From Burkholderiaceae bacterium (GTDB lineage: Bacteria > Pseudomonadota > Gammaproteobacteria > Burkholderiales > Burkholderiaceae_C), in NCBI GenBank assembly GCA_024235915.1, contig JACKLO010000012.1:1-64000 (forward strand): DNA of 64,000 nt, given 5' to 3'. The position numbers and the translations under genes are program-made. The notes under the pieces are model-generated. The model was not told the origin of the DNA and made no database searches. It saw only the letters and a list, made by a program, of their open reading frames with translations. Positions 52,966 to 62,306 of the stretch are shown here, one piece after another. Numbering within the stretch: the first letter of the stretch is position 1; each line of letters opens with the position of its first letter.

Positions 52966-54376
52966 AGGCACCTGGCAGATTCGCGAACTCAAAGACTGCG
53001 CGACTTGGTACTCGGGTGGCACACCAAGTCGCGCGGTTGCCGCTTACTGGAATGGCGAGATTCCCTGGATAAGCGCGAAGAGTCTCGTCGATTTCTACGT
53101 CGGAGAGTCCGAGGAGTGTGTCACCGAGGAAGGCGCGCGCAATGGAACTCGAGTCGTTCCCAAGAACACGATTCTCTTCGTAGTTCGAGGCATGAGTCTC
53201 AAGAGCGAGTTCCGAATCGGGCTGACCACTCGTAGAGTCGCTTTCAATCAAGACCTCAAGGCTTTGGTGGCAAAGGACGGAATTAGCGCGACATTTCTCG
53301 CCTACGCTATCCGCGCGTGTACTGAACAGATCCTTGGGTTTGTCGGCGAGGCCGGGCACGGCACTGGGGTTCTGCCAACGGACCGGATGCAATCGTTGGC
53401 GATCGCGCTACCTGCATATGAGTTGCAGGTGCAAATTGGCAGAGTGGCACAGGCTCTGGATTTCAAGATCGCCCTCAACCGCCGCATCAACCAAACCCTC
53501 GAAGCCATGGCGCAAGCCATCTTCAAGTCGTGGTTTGTGGACTTCGACCCCGTCAAAGCCAAGATCGCCGCCAAGGCCGAAGGCCGCGACCCGCTGCGCG
53601 CGGCGATGAGCGCCATCAGCGGCAAGACTGACGCCGAACTCGATGCACTGCCGCCCGAGCAACACGCCCAGCTCGCCACCACCGCTGCGCTGTTTCCGGA
53701 TGAGATCGAAGAGTCAGAGTTGGGGGAGATTCCGAAGGGGTGGATGAGTTCAACGTTGGGAGGGCTCTGCAGGACTTATGGCGGTCTGATTCAAACTGGC
53801 CCATTCGGCAGTCAACTCCACGCTCATGACTACACAACAGAGGGAATTCCTGTGGTCATGCCGCAGGACCTGTCTGGGCGACGAATCTGCATCGACAAGG
53901 TCGCTCGGGTTGATGAGTCTGACGCTAAGCGGCTGCATCGACACCGCCTACAAGCTGGGGACATCGTCTTCAGCCGACGCGGCGATGTCGGCAGACATGC
54001 GCTGGTAACGCCAAGAGAGTTTGGCTGGCTCTGTGGAACCGGCTGCCTTCTGGTTCGGCCAAGCACCGAGGCAAAGATCTCGGCATATGTCTCCTGCGCT
54101 TTGGCGCAAGCTGAGTCGCTGGAATGGCTGACGCGCCATGCGGTAGGCGCAACCATGCCGAACCTGAACACGACGATTCTTTCCAACTTGCCGATTGTTC
54201 TTCCACCTTCAGCCGTGTTGACCGGTCTTCAGGATCGGTTGGATGCGATGGAGGCAACAAAGAACTTGTTCGTTGGCGAAACGGAAATCTTGGCAGAGCT
54301 GCGCGACACGCTGTTGCCCAAACTCCTCTCCGGAGAACTGTCTCTCTCTACCCGCGAGGCCGAGGCGATCGCATGA
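52955..54376 (+). CDS. hsdS: type I restriction-modification specificity subunit
   Basis: A 473-residue specificity protein with two target-recognition domains. The first covers about 1-155 (IRELKDCATWYSGGTPSRAV, then NGEIPWISAKSL), the second about 250-410 (GEIPKGWMSSTLGGLC, QTGPFGSQLHAHDY, VVMPQDLSG). A central conserved helix (NRRINQTLEAMAQAIFKSWFVD, in two parts with FDPVKAKIAAKAEGRDPL) and a C-terminal helix (RDTLLPKLLSGELSL) join them. Each domain reads half of a bipartite DNA site. The start at 52955 overlaps hsdM by 11 bases. Base composition of both recognition domains is lower in GC than the flanking hsdM and hsdR genes, as is common for exchanged recognition domains. Confidence 0.95.
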   Translation: MAPEGTWQIRELKDCATWYSGGTPSRAVAAYWNGEIPWISAKSLVDFYVGESEECVTEEGARNGTRVVPKNTILFVVRGMSLKSEFRIGLTTRRVAFNQDLKALVAKDGISATFLAYAIRACTEQILGFVGEAGHGTGVLPTDRMQSLAIALPAYELQVQIGRVAQALDFKIALNRRINQTLEAMAQAIFKSWFVDFDPVKAKIAAKAEGRDPLRAAMSAISGKTDAELDALPPEQHAQLATTAALFPDEIEESELGEIPKGWMSSTLGGLCRTYGGLIQTGPFGSQLHAHDYTTEGIPVVMPQDLSGRRICIDKVARVDESDAKRLHRHRLQAGDIVFSRRGDVGRHALVTPREFGWLCGTGCLLVRPSTEAKISAYVSCALAQAESLEWLTRHAVGATMPNLNTTILSNLPIVLPPSAVLTGLQDRLDAMEATKNLFVGETEILAELRDTLLPKLLSGELSLSTREAEAIA

Positions 54377-54450
54377 TCGATCTGCACTTGATTGAAGCGC
54401 TGGCACTGCCCGAGAGGCGGTCGCGCTGGAACGCAAGCTGGGCGGCTTAG
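54373..54450 (+). CDS. possible 25-residue ORF or gene remnant between hsdS and the ATPase gene
   Basis: Its ATG overlaps the hsdS stop as ATGA, and it encodes a 25-residue peptide ending WNASWAA. It has no family and may be just a translational bridge or a worn remnant of a former toxin or Fic-type gene. The following gene's GGAG ribosome site begins right at its stop (TAGGAG). Confidence 0.2.
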   Translation: MIDLHLIEALALPERRSRWNASWAA

Positions 54451-54460
54451 GAGAACAGAA

Positions 54461-55870
54461 GTGACGATCACGCCCGCGCAAATCGACATCTGGCGCACCA
54501 GCGCAGGCGAGACGCCGAACCTGGAGTTCAAGGAGGCCCGCAACCAGTACGACACCACCAAGCTGCGCCGCTACTGCGTGGCCATCGCCAACGAAGGCGG
54601 CGGCTACCTGGTGCTGGGTGTGGCTGACAAGCCGCCGCGGCCCGTGGTGGGCAGTGCCGCCTTTCCCAACACGCAGGACCTGGCCGAGAAGCTGTTCAGC
54701 TGGTTGGGGTTTCGGGTGGAGGTGGAGGCGGTGGACCATCCTCAGGGCCGGGTGGTGGTGTGCAGCATCCCTGGGCGGCCGAAGGGCACGGCCTACCACC
54801 ACGAAGGTGCGTACCTGATGCGCTCGGGGGAAGAGCTGGTGCCGATGAGCGAGGACCAACTGCGCAAGATCTTCGCCGAGGGCGGGCCGAACTGGCTGGA
54901 AGTGCCGGCACTGCGGGACGTGTCGGCGCAAGATGTGGTGCAGTTGCTGGACACCCAGGCCTTCTTCGACCTGTTGCGCCTGCCCTACCCCACCGATCAG
55001 AAGGGCGTGCTGGCCCGCTTGCAGGCTGAACGCCTGATCGAGCCCAGCCCGGCGGGCTTTTGCATCCTGCGCATCGGCGCCGTGCTGCTGGCCAAGAACT
55101 TGAAGGATTTTGCCGATGTCAGCCGCAAGGCGGCGCGGGTGATCGTGTACGCCGGCGAATCCAAGTTGAAGACCTCGTCGGACATCACCGGCGAAAGGGG
55201 CTACGCCGTGGGCTTCACGGGCCTGATGCGCTACGTGATGGGCAAGCTGCCGCAGAACGAGGTGATCGAGGACGCCCTGCGCAAGGAAGTGAAACTGGTG
55301 CCTGAGGTGGTGGTTCGCGAGCTGCTGGCCAACGCGCTGATTCACCAGGACTTCGAGATCGGCGGTGCGTCACCCGTGGTGGAGGTGTTCAGCAACCGCG
55401 TCGAGATCTCCAACCCTGGCGAGCCCGTCGTGCCGGTCGACCGCTTCATCGACGGCTATCTGTCGCGCAACGAGCGGCTGGCCGACCTGATGCGACGCTT
55501 CGGCATCTGCGAAGAGAAGAGCAGCGGCATCGACCGCGTGGTGGAAGCAGCGGAGCTGATGCAGTTGCCGGCACCGGAGTTTCTGACCAGCCATCGCCGC
55601 ACGATCGTGGTGATCTACGGCCCGCGCTCGTTCCGCGAGATGAACGGCAGCGACCGTGTGCGCGCCTGCTACCAGCACTGCGTGTTGCAGTACGTGCTGC
55701 GCAAGCAGATGACGAACCAGACGCTGCGTGAGCGGTTTGGCCTGGCAGAAGGCAGCAGCAACACGGTGTCGCAGATCATCACCGCGACGATCGAGCAGGG
55801 CCTGGTGAAGAACGACCCCAACGCGCCGGAATCGCGGCGCTACGCCCGGTACATCCCGGCCTGGGCCTGA
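54461..55870 (+). CDS. AlbA_2/Schlafen-like domain and GHKL-type ATP-binding protein
   Basis: A 469-residue protein. The N-terminal AlbA_2 (divergent AAA-4) domain has NLEFKEARNQYDTTKLRRYC near residue 20 and IANEGGGYLVLGV. The middle is helical. Near residue 290, VVRELLANALIHQDF and EVFSNRVEISNPGEPV form a GHKL-type (HATPase_c_4) ATP-binding region with the Asn of the N-box. A C-terminal winged-helix part follows (VLRKQMTNQTLRERFGLAEG). A GTG start with GGAGAACAGAA upstream is used. Proteins of this kind are often encoded within type I restriction-modification loci; a role in regulating or guarding the system is suggested but unproven. Confidence 0.85.
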   Translation: MTITPAQIDIWRTSAGETPNLEFKEARNQYDTTKLRRYCVAIANEGGGYLVLGVADKPPRPVVGSAAFPNTQDLAEKLFSWLGFRVEVEAVDHPQGRVVVCSIPGRPKGTAYHHEGAYLMRSGEELVPMSEDQLRKIFAEGGPNWLEVPALRDVSAQDVVQLLDTQAFFDLLRLPYPTDQKGVLARLQAERLIEPSPAGFCILRIGAVLLAKNLKDFADVSRKAARVIVYAGESKLKTSSDITGERGYAVGFTGLMRYVMGKLPQNEVIEDALRKEVKLVPEVVVRELLANALIHQDFEIGGASPVVEVFSNRVEISNPGEPVVPVDRFIDGYLSRNERLADLMRRFGICEEKSSGIDRVVEAAELMQLPAPEFLTSHRRTIVVIYGPRSFREMNGSDRVRACYQHCVLQYVLRKQMTNQTLRERFGLAEGSSNTVSQIITATIEQGLVKNDPNAPESRRYARYIPAWA

Positions 55871-55966
55871 TGGCATTTCAGCGCAGCCAGCCCGCGGCGC
55901 CAGCACTGAGGTTAAGCGGTTGATTTATATGAATTTTTTCATTTCATCGCAAACCGGGGCTGGCTC
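55871..55966. promoter_or_regulatory. A/T-rich gap upstream of hsdR with inverted repeat
   Basis: The 96 bases hold a markedly A/T-rich stretch (55921-55946) with ATGAATTTTTTCAT, an inverted repeat with 5-base arms ATGAA/TTCAT (55929-55942). A second TTCAT follows. This is a likely separate promoter or operator for hsdR, which would let methylation genes be expressed before the restriction gene. Confidence 0.45.
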
Positions 55967-58900
55967 ATGCTGAACGAACAACAGCTCGAAGACCAGTGCA
56001 TCGCCTGGTTTCAGCACGCCGGCTGGCGCTACGCCCTCGGCCCGGACATCGCCCCGGAAGGCATGCAAGCCGAGCGGGCCGACTACCGGCAGGTGGTGTT
56101 GCGCGACCGGCTGTTGGCCGCGCTGGCGCGCATCAACCCGCACATCCCGGCCGCGGCGCTGGAAGAAGCCGCACAGGCCTTGCTGCGGGTGAGCGAGCCG
56201 CTGGCGGTGGTGCGCAACCAGGCCGTGCACCGCCTGCTGGTGGGTGGCGTGGAGGTGGCGTTTGCAAAGCCTGGCGGCGAGGGCAAGACCACCGATCTGG
56301 CCAGCCTGATCGACTTCAACAACCCGGCGAACAACGAGTTTCTGGTGGTGAACCAGTTCACCGTGCAGGGCAGCAAGCAGCCGCTGCGGCCCGATCTGGT
56401 GGCCTTCATCAACGGCCTGCCGGTGGCCGTGATCGAGCTGAAGAACCCGGCCAACGAGCAGGTGGACATCTGGGACGCCTTCAACCAACTGCAGACCTAC
56501 AAGGCTGAAGCGGCCGACCTGTTCAACTGCAACGTGGCACTGGTGGTCAGCGACGGCTTCACGGCCCGCGTGGGCTCATTGACGGCTGACGCCGAGCGCA
56601 TGCTGCCCTGGCGCACCATCGCCAGCGAGGGCGACCGGCCCCAGCTGCAGATGGAGCTGGAAACGCTGGTACGCGGCTTCTTCAGGCCCGAACTGCTGCT
56701 GGACTACCTGCGCCACTTTGTGCTGTTTGAGCAGGACGGTGACATCCTCATCAAGAAGGTGGCGGGCTACCACCAGTTCCACGCGGTGCGTGAGGCGGTC
56801 GCCGCCACGGTGATTGCCGCACAGGAAGCCGACAAGGGCCTGCTGGAGGTGCGAGAAGACCGCGCCACCTGGGGCAAGCAGGTGCAGCCGGGCTCGCGCA
56901 AGGCGGGCGTGGTGTGGCACACCCAGGGTTCGGGCAAGAGCATCACCATGGCCTGCTACGCCGGCAAGCTGTTGCAGCAGCCAGCCATGAAGAACCCGAC
57001 GCTGGTGGTGGTGACCGACCGCAATGATCTGGACGGCCAGCTGTTCGGCACCTTCTGCGCGGCCAGTGACTTGCTGAAGACCACGCCGCTGCAAGCCACG
57101 GGCCGCGATGAGCTGCGCGACATGCTGGCCTCGCGTCAGGCCGGCGGGGTCATCTTCACCACGGTGCAGAAGTTCGCGCTGCTGGAGGGTGAGGACGCGC
57201 ACCCCGAGCTTTCGGCCCGCACCAACATCGTGGTGATGTCGGACGAGGCCCACCGCAGCCAGTACGGCATGAACGGGCGGTTGGACACCAAGACCGGCAA
57301 GTACGTGTTCGGCTTTGCCAAGCACATGCGCGATGCGCTGAAGAACGCCACCTTCATCGGCTTCACCGGCACGCCCATCGCGCTGGAAGACAAGGACACC
57401 CGCGCGGTATTCGGCGACTATGTCAGCATCTACGACATCCAGGACGCCGTGGACGACGGCGCCACGGTGCCCATCTACTACGAAAGCCGCCTGGCCAAAC
57501 TGGACGTGAACCAGGCCGAGATCGACGCGCTGAATGCGCAGGTCGATGAGGTGGTGGAAGACGAAGAAGACCTTGCCAGCCGCGAGAAGACCAAAAGCGA
57601 ATGGGCGGCGCTGGAAAAGCTGGTGGGCGCCGACCCGCGGCTGCAGCAGGTAGCCAAGGACCTAGTGCAGCACTTCGAGGCGCGCATCAGCACCATCGAC
57701 GGTAAAGCCATGATCGTGTGCATGAGCCGCGAGATCTGCGTGCGGCTCTACAACGCCATCACCGCGCTGCGGCCTGGCTGGCACAGCGACGACCCGGCCG
57801 AAGGTGCCATCAAGGTGGTGATGACCGCGTCATCGGCCGACAAGGCGCTGCTGCAACCCCACCGCTATACCCATGCGGTGAAGAAGTCGCTGGAGAAGCG
57901 GTTCAAGAACCCGGCAGACCCCTTGAAGGTGGTGATCGTGCGCGACATGTGGCTGACGGGCTTTGACGCCCCCTGCTGCCACACCATGTATGTGGACAAG
58001 CCCATGAAGGGCCACAACCTGATGCAGGCGATCGCCCGAGTGAACCGGGTGTTCAAGAACAAGCCCGGCGGCCTGGTGGTGGACTACATCGGCATTGCCA
58101 ACGAGTTGAAGGCGGCGCTGAAGACTTACACCGATGCCAAGGGCAAGGGCGACCCTGCACACAACGCCGCAGAGGCACTGGCCGTGCTGCTGGAAAAGAT
58201 GGACATCGTGCGTGGCCTGATGCACGGCTTCGACTACAGCGCCTTTGAGACCCAGGCGTTGGCGCTGCTGGTGCCGGTGGCCAACCACCTGCTTGGCCTG
58301 AAGGACGGCAAGCAACGCTTTCTGGACGTGATGACGGCAGTCAGCAAGGCCTTCTCGCTGTGCGGCACGCTGGACGAGGCGGTGGCGCTACGCAAGGAAA
58401 TCGCCTTCTTCGCGGCTGTGAAGGCGGCCATCAACAAGTTCACCACGGTGGACAAGAAGCGCACCGCCGAGGACAAGAACAGCGCGCTCAAGCAGATACT
58501 GGACAACGCCATCGTGGCAGACGGGGTGTCAGACATCTTTGCCCTTGCCGGGCTCGACAAGCCCAACATCGGCCTGCTGTCCGACGAATTCCTGGAAGAT
58601 GTGCGGCAGATGAAGAGCCGCAATCTGGCTGTGGAGCTGCTGGAGAAGCTGCTGCGCGACGAGATCAAGGCCCGCGCACGCAACAACGTGTTGCAGGAGA
58701 AGAAGTACGGTGACCGGCTGCTGGAAACCCTGCGCCAGTACCACAACCGTGCGATCGAGACAGCCCAGGTGATCGAAGAGCTGATTGCCATGGCCAAGGA
58801 ATTCCAGGCGACCCTCGAACGCGAGGCCTTACTGGGGCTTGGTCACGACGAGATCGCCTTCTACGACGCGCTGGCCAACAACGAAAGTGCCGTACTGGAG

Positions 58901-59122
58901 CTGGGTGACGAGGTCCTCAAGAGGATTGCCGTCGAGATCACTGAAAAGCTGCGCGCCAGCACCACGGTGGACTGGCAGGTGAGAGACAGCGTTCGCGCCA
59001 AGCTGCGCATCCTGGTCAGGCGCACGCTGCAGCGGTGGAAGTACCCACCTGACCAGCAGGCTGACGCGGTGGAACTTGTGCTGAAGCAGGCGGAGACGCT
59101 ATCGGATGCTTGGTCCAGGTGA
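55967..59122 (+). CDS. hsdR: type I restriction enzyme R subunit
   Basis: A 1051-residue motor and nuclease subunit. The N-terminal PD-(D/E)XK nuclease shows DLVAFINGLPVAVIELKNP (about residues 143-161). The superfamily 2 helicase part has Walker A GSGKS near residue 321, DEAHRSQYG near 426, TGTPIALED motif III, and the C-terminal motor segments VVIVRDMWLTGFDAPCCHTM and QAIARVNRVF. A long helical C-terminus binds HsdM/HsdS. The complex translocates DNA and cuts at a distance from unmethylated sites. The gene is intact. Confidence 0.97.
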   Translation: MLNEQQLEDQCIAWFQHAGWRYALGPDIAPEGMQAERADYRQVVLRDRLLAALARINPHIPAAALEEAAQALLRVSEPLAVVRNQAVHRLLVGGVEVAFAKPGGEGKTTDLASLIDFNNPANNEFLVVNQFTVQGSKQPLRPDLVAFINGLPVAVIELKNPANEQVDIWDAFNQLQTYKAEAADLFNCNVALVVSDGFTARVGSLTADAERMLPWRTIASEGDRPQLQMELETLVRGFFRPELLLDYLRHFVLFEQDGDILIKKVAGYHQFHAVREAVAATVIAAQEADKGLLEVREDRATWGKQVQPGSRKAGVVWHTQGSGKSITMACYAGKLLQQPAMKNPTLVVVTDRNDLDGQLFGTFCAASDLLKTTPLQATGRDELRDMLASRQAGGVIFTTVQKFALLEGEDAHPELSARTNIVVMSDEAHRSQYGMNGRLDTKTGKYVFGFAKHMRDALKNATFIGFTGTPIALEDKDTRAVFGDYVSIYDIQDAVDDGATVPIYYESRLAKLDVNQAEIDALNAQVDEVVEDEEDLASREKTKSEWAALEKLVGADPRLQQVAKDLVQHFEARISTIDGKAMIVCMSREICVRLYNAITALRPGWHSDDPAEGAIKVVMTASSADKALLQPHRYTHAVKKSLEKRFKNPADPLKVVIVRDMWLTGFDAPCCHTMYVDKPMKGHNLMQAIARVNRVFKNKPGGLVVDYIGIANELKAALKTYTDAKGKGDPAHNAAEALAVLLEKMDIVRGLMHGFDYSAFETQALALLVPVANHLLGLKDGKQRFLDVMTAVSKAFSLCGTLDEAVALRKEIAFFAAVKAAINKFTTVDKKRTAEDKNSALKQILDNAIVADGVSDIFALAGLDKPNIGLLSDEFLEDVRQMKSRNLAVELLEKLLRDEIKARARNNVLQEKKYGDRLLETLRQYHNRAIETAQVIEELIAMAKEFQATLEREALLGLGHDEIAFYDALANNESAVLELGDEVLKRIAVEITEKLRASTTVDWQVRDSVRAKLRILVRRTLQRWKYPPDQQADAVELVLKQAETLSDAWSR

Positions 59123-59332
59123 TCCGGCCACCGACTCTCGTCGACCGTTGGGTAGTGCCCGATTAACGCCTAGTTTGCCTGCCGGATGATGGCGAACGCA
59201 GCCGTATGAATATCGTCAGATCTTGGAGCGGGCTCTTCTTCAGCGTAGCCGATTCAAGCGCTCTGAAAATGATGGGCTGCATGATGGGTGCGGCCGCAAA
59301 TCAAACGTAAGTTATTGATCTGTATGGACTCT

Positions 59333-59420
59333 TGGCGGAAGCGGTGAGATTCGAACTCACGGACGGTTGCCCGTCGCCGGTTTTCAAGACCGGTGCAATC
59401 GACCACTCTGCCACGCTTCC
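59333..59420 (-). tRNA. tRNA-Ser (anticodon TGA)
   Basis: An 88-base tRNA with a long variable arm: the acceptor GGAAGCG pairs with CGCTTCC, the anticodon stem CCGGT/ACCGG encloses CTTGAAA with anticodon TGA, and the T arm is GTGAGTTCGAATCTCAC. CCA is encoded. Its 3' end (59333) faces the hsd island. Confidence 0.96.
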
Positions 59421-59433
59421 GAGGCTGCGGATT

Positions 59434-60258
59434 CTAGTGGCCCGGCCGCTGCGCCTGGGGGCATTCAACCTGGGTCACGTCCTGGCGACCGCCGTCCACC
59501 CGTACCGCGGTCAGCCGTCCGCCCCACAGGCAACCGGTGTCCAGGGCCAGCAGGTCGGGTCGCATGACCAGGCCCAGGGTGCTCCAGTGGCCGAACGCGA
59601 TGGGCACACCGGCCGTGCGCCGGTGGGGGTGGTCGAACCAGGGCGCGAAACCGGGCGGCGCGGCGCCGGCACCGTCCTTGGTGGCGAACTCCAGCGTGCC
59701 ATCGGCGGCGCAGAAGCGGATGCGCGTGAGCACGTTGACCACGTGCCGCCAGCGGTCCGGGCCCTGAAGGGTGGGGGCCCAGCGGTCCGGCTGGTTGCCG
59801 TACATCACCTGCAGGAAGTCGCCCAGGTCCGGGCCCGCCAGCAGCGATTCCACTTCGGCGGCCAGCAGCAAGGTCTCTTCCGCGCTCCAGGCGGGCACCA
59901 CGCCAGCGTGCACGCACAGCCAGCCGGCATGGCGCAGCGCCAGACGCCGTGTGCGCAACCAGTCGAGCCAGCCGTCGCGGTCGGGGGCCTGCAGGATGGC
60001 GTCCAGCGTGTCGCTCCGGTGCGGCCGGCGCACGCCATGCGCCACGGCCAGCAGGTGCAGGTCATGGTTGCCGAGCAGACACTGCGCTGCGGCACCCAGG
60101 CTGCGCAGTCGCCGCAGCACCGCCAGCGAGTCCGGGCCGCGGTTGACCAGGTCGCCCAGCAGCACCACGGTGTCGCGGGAGGGGCTGAAGCCGATCTCGT
60201 CGAGCAGGCGGCCCAGGGCGGCGTCGCAGCCCTGCACGTCGCCGATCAGGTAGTCCAT
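59434..60258 (-). CDS. apaH: bis(5'-nucleosyl)-tetraphosphatase, symmetrical
   Basis: A 274-residue metallophosphatase that splits Ap4A into two ADP and can remove Np4 caps from RNA. Its motifs are in order: DYLIGDVQGCDAALGRLL (GDxxG), LLGDLVNRGPDS, CLLGNHDLHLLA (GNHD), LCVHAGVVPAWS and IAFGHWSTLGL. The ATG at 60258 is used; earlier in-frame codons give a poor leader. Confidence 0.95.
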   Translation of the reverse strand: MDYLIGDVQGCDAALGRLLDEIGFSPSRDTVVLLGDLVNRGPDSLAVLRRLRSLGAAAQCLLGNHDLHLLAVAHGVRRPHRSDTLDAILQAPDRDGWLDWLRTRRLALRHAGWLCVHAGVVPAWSAEETLLLAAEVESLLAGPDLGDFLQVMYGNQPDRWAPTLQGPDRWRHVVNVLTRIRFCAADGTLEFATKDGAGAAPPGFAPWFDHPHRRTAGVPIAFGHWSTLGLVMRPDLLALDTGCLWGGRLTAVRVDGGRQDVTQVECPQAQRPGH

Positions 60259-60310
60259 GGCGGGGATTCTGAGGGTGGCGCGACGCTGACCCGCGCAACC
60301 CACCCTGCGG

Positions 60311-60853
60311 TCACCACGCGATGTAGGCCCAGCCTTGCTCCTGCAGTTCCATCAGCACCGCAGCACCGACCTCTTCCACCTTCACGAAGTCGGCCATGTC
60401 GGCTGCCGTCCAGCCCAGGGTTTTCATGGTGTTGCCGCAGGCGATGTAGCGCACGCCATAGTTGCGGGCCTGGCTGCGGGCACGTTCACGCAGGGTTTCC
60501 GGCACTGGGCGGCGCGGCTGCCGGGCCAGCAGGTGGATGCCGGGGCCGAAGGCGACGACGGCGACCGCCACGTTGTCCTCGTAGCGGCCGATCAGGGCGC
60601 CGATCGAGTTCAGGATGTGCTCGATGTGGTCGGCCTCGGCATGGTTGAGCTGGTAGACCACGCGGTGTTCCGGTGGGTCGCCGGGCATCCTGTCAGCGGC
60701 CGGTCGCGGGCTGGCAGGGCGGGAGGGTGTGGGCGTCGCCTGAGCCGAGGAACTCTGGGCCGTTGCGCCCGCCAGCGTGCCGAGCCCAAGGGCAGCGCGC
60801 CAGGCGGGCCAGGCGGACCATTGGCCCAACCAACGGCGTCTTGTCGCACGCAT
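60311..60853 (-). CDS. exported DsrE-family protein
   Basis: A 180-residue protein with an N-terminal twin-arginine-like export signal (RRRWLGQWSAWPAWRAALGLGTLA), a Ser/Pro-rich linker, and a DsrE/DsrF-like domain (about 65-180) with VVYQLNHAEADHIEHILNSI and the conserved cysteine in RYIACGNTMKTLGW. DsrE-like proteins move sulfur or act as small redox adaptors. The SD-like GGGAGA precedes the ATG at 60853. Upstream frames to 61681 are antisense to the CorC gene. The substrate is unknown. Confidence 0.8.
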   Translation of the reverse strand: MRATRRRWLGQWSAWPAWRAALGLGTLAGATAQSSSAQATPTPSRPASPRPAADRMPGDPPEHRVVYQLNHAEADHIEHILNSIGALIGRYEDNVAVAVVAFGPGIHLLARQPRRPVPETLRERARSQARNYGVRYIACGNTMKTLGWTAADMADFVKVEEVGAAVLMELQEQGWAYIAW

Positions 60854-60998
60854 GCAGCAGGTCTCCCGTTCGTGGATGTCGGTGGAAAGTGTAGGGGCGC
60901 GCCGCCTGCCCAGCCCACGCCGGGCGGCTGGCGGACATTGCTGCTCTGTTAATCTCCGCCTCCCGCAACAGCTCCCGGCCTGCGGCGCCGGGGGGTCG

Positions 60999-62306
60999 AT
61001 GGACATCGCGATACTGGTCTGCCTGATCCTGCTCAACGGCGCGTTCGCGATGGCGGAGATGGGGCTCACGGCGGCGCGCAAAGCGCGGCTGCAGGTGTTG
61101 ATGGAGACCGGCGACGGCGGCGCGGCCGCGGCGCTGAAGCTGCACGAGGACCCCACGCGCTGGCTGTCGACGGTGCAGATCGGCATCACCTCGATCGGCC
61201 TGCTCAACGGCATCGTGGGCGAATCGGCGTTTGCCGGCCCGATCGGCGATTGGCTGGAACTGCGGCTCGGATTGACGGAGCAGGCCGCCGACATCGCGGC
61301 CACCGCCGGCGTGGTGGTGCTGATCACCTTCTGCACCATCATCTTCGGCGAACTGGTGCCCAAGCGCATCGGCCAGATGTTTCCGGAACTGGTGGCGCGG
61401 CTGTTCGCGCGGCCGATGGACCTGCTGTCCAAGGTCACCAAACCCTTCGTGTGGCTGCTGTCCGCTGCCACGCATGGCGTGCTCAAGCTGCTGGGGCTGG
61501 CCGGGCGCACGGCGTCGAGCGTGACCGAAGAGGAGATCGCGGCGCAGCTGGAAGAGGGCCTGGACGCCGGCGTGATCGAGGCGCAGGAGCACCAGATGGT
61601 GCGCAACGTCTTCCGTCTCGACGACCGCCAGATCGGCTCGATGATGATTCCGCGGGCCGAACTGGTGTGGCTGGACGTCAACGAGCCGGTCGAACAGCTG
61701 CTGGCGGAGATGGTGGAGCACGGGCATTCACGCTACCCGGTGTGCCGCGGTGGGTTGGACGACGTGATCGGTGTGGTCAGTGCGTCCGACTTGCTGGGCC
61801 CGCTGTCGCGCGGCGAGCCGCCCTCATTGCTGGCGCACCTGTCGCCACCGGTCTTCGTGCCTGAGACCCTCAGCGGCATGGAACTGGTGGAGCACTTCCG
61901 CCGCAACGACGTGGACCTGGTCTTCGTCGTCGACGAATACGGCGCCGTGCAGGGCCTGATCAGCGAGCGCGACCTGCTCGAGGCCATCGCCGGTGAACTG
62001 GGCGAGGCCTCGGCCGACGACGCCTGGGCCACACCCCGCACCGACGGCAGCTGGCTGATGGATGGCCTGATCCCGGCCCACGAACTGAAGGACCGCCTGG
62101 ACCTGAAGGACCTGCCGGAGGAGGACCGCGGCCGCTACAACACGCTGGCTGGCATGATCATGCTCTTGCTGGGCCGCCTGCCGGCCACCGCCGACGCGGT
62201 GGAATGGGCCGGCTGGCGCTTCGAGGTCGTGGACCTCGACGGCAAGCGTGTCGACAAGGTGCTGGTCAGCCGCCTCACCGAACCCAACCCTCCCGAGACC
62301 CCATGA
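60999..62306 (+). CDS. CNNM/CorC-type hemolysin-family transporter protein
   Basis: A 435-residue protein of the CNNM (DUF21) plus CBS plus CorC_HlyC layout. It begins DIAILVCLILLNGAFAMAEM with four membrane helices to about 190, then two CBS domains (SMMIPRAELVWLDVNEP and so on to about 340), and a C-terminal CorC_HlyC domain (RYNTLAGMIMLLLGRLP, then FEVVDLDGKRVDKVLV). CNNM/CorC proteins are linked to magnesium and cobalt efflux. The stop overlaps the SapC start as ATGA. It is divergent from the DsrE-like gene across 145 bases. Confidence 0.92.
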   Translation: MDIAILVCLILLNGAFAMAEMGLTAARKARLQVLMETGDGGAAAALKLHEDPTRWLSTVQIGITSIGLLNGIVGESAFAGPIGDWLELRLGLTEQAADIAATAGVVVLITFCTIIFGELVPKRIGQMFPELVARLFARPMDLLSKVTKPFVWLLSAATHGVLKLLGLAGRTASSVTEEEIAAQLEEGLDAGVIEAQEHQMVRNVFRLDDRQIGSMMIPRAELVWLDVNEPVEQLLAEMVEHGHSRYPVCRGGLDDVIGVVSASDLLGPLSRGEPPSLLAHLSPPVFVPETLSGMELVEHFRRNDVDLVFVVDEYGAVQGLISERDLLEAIAGELGEASADDAWATPRTDGSWLMDGLIPAHELKDRLDLKDLPEEDRGRYNTLAGMIMLLLGRLPATADAVEWAGWRFEVVDLDGKRVDKVLVSRLTEPNPPETP

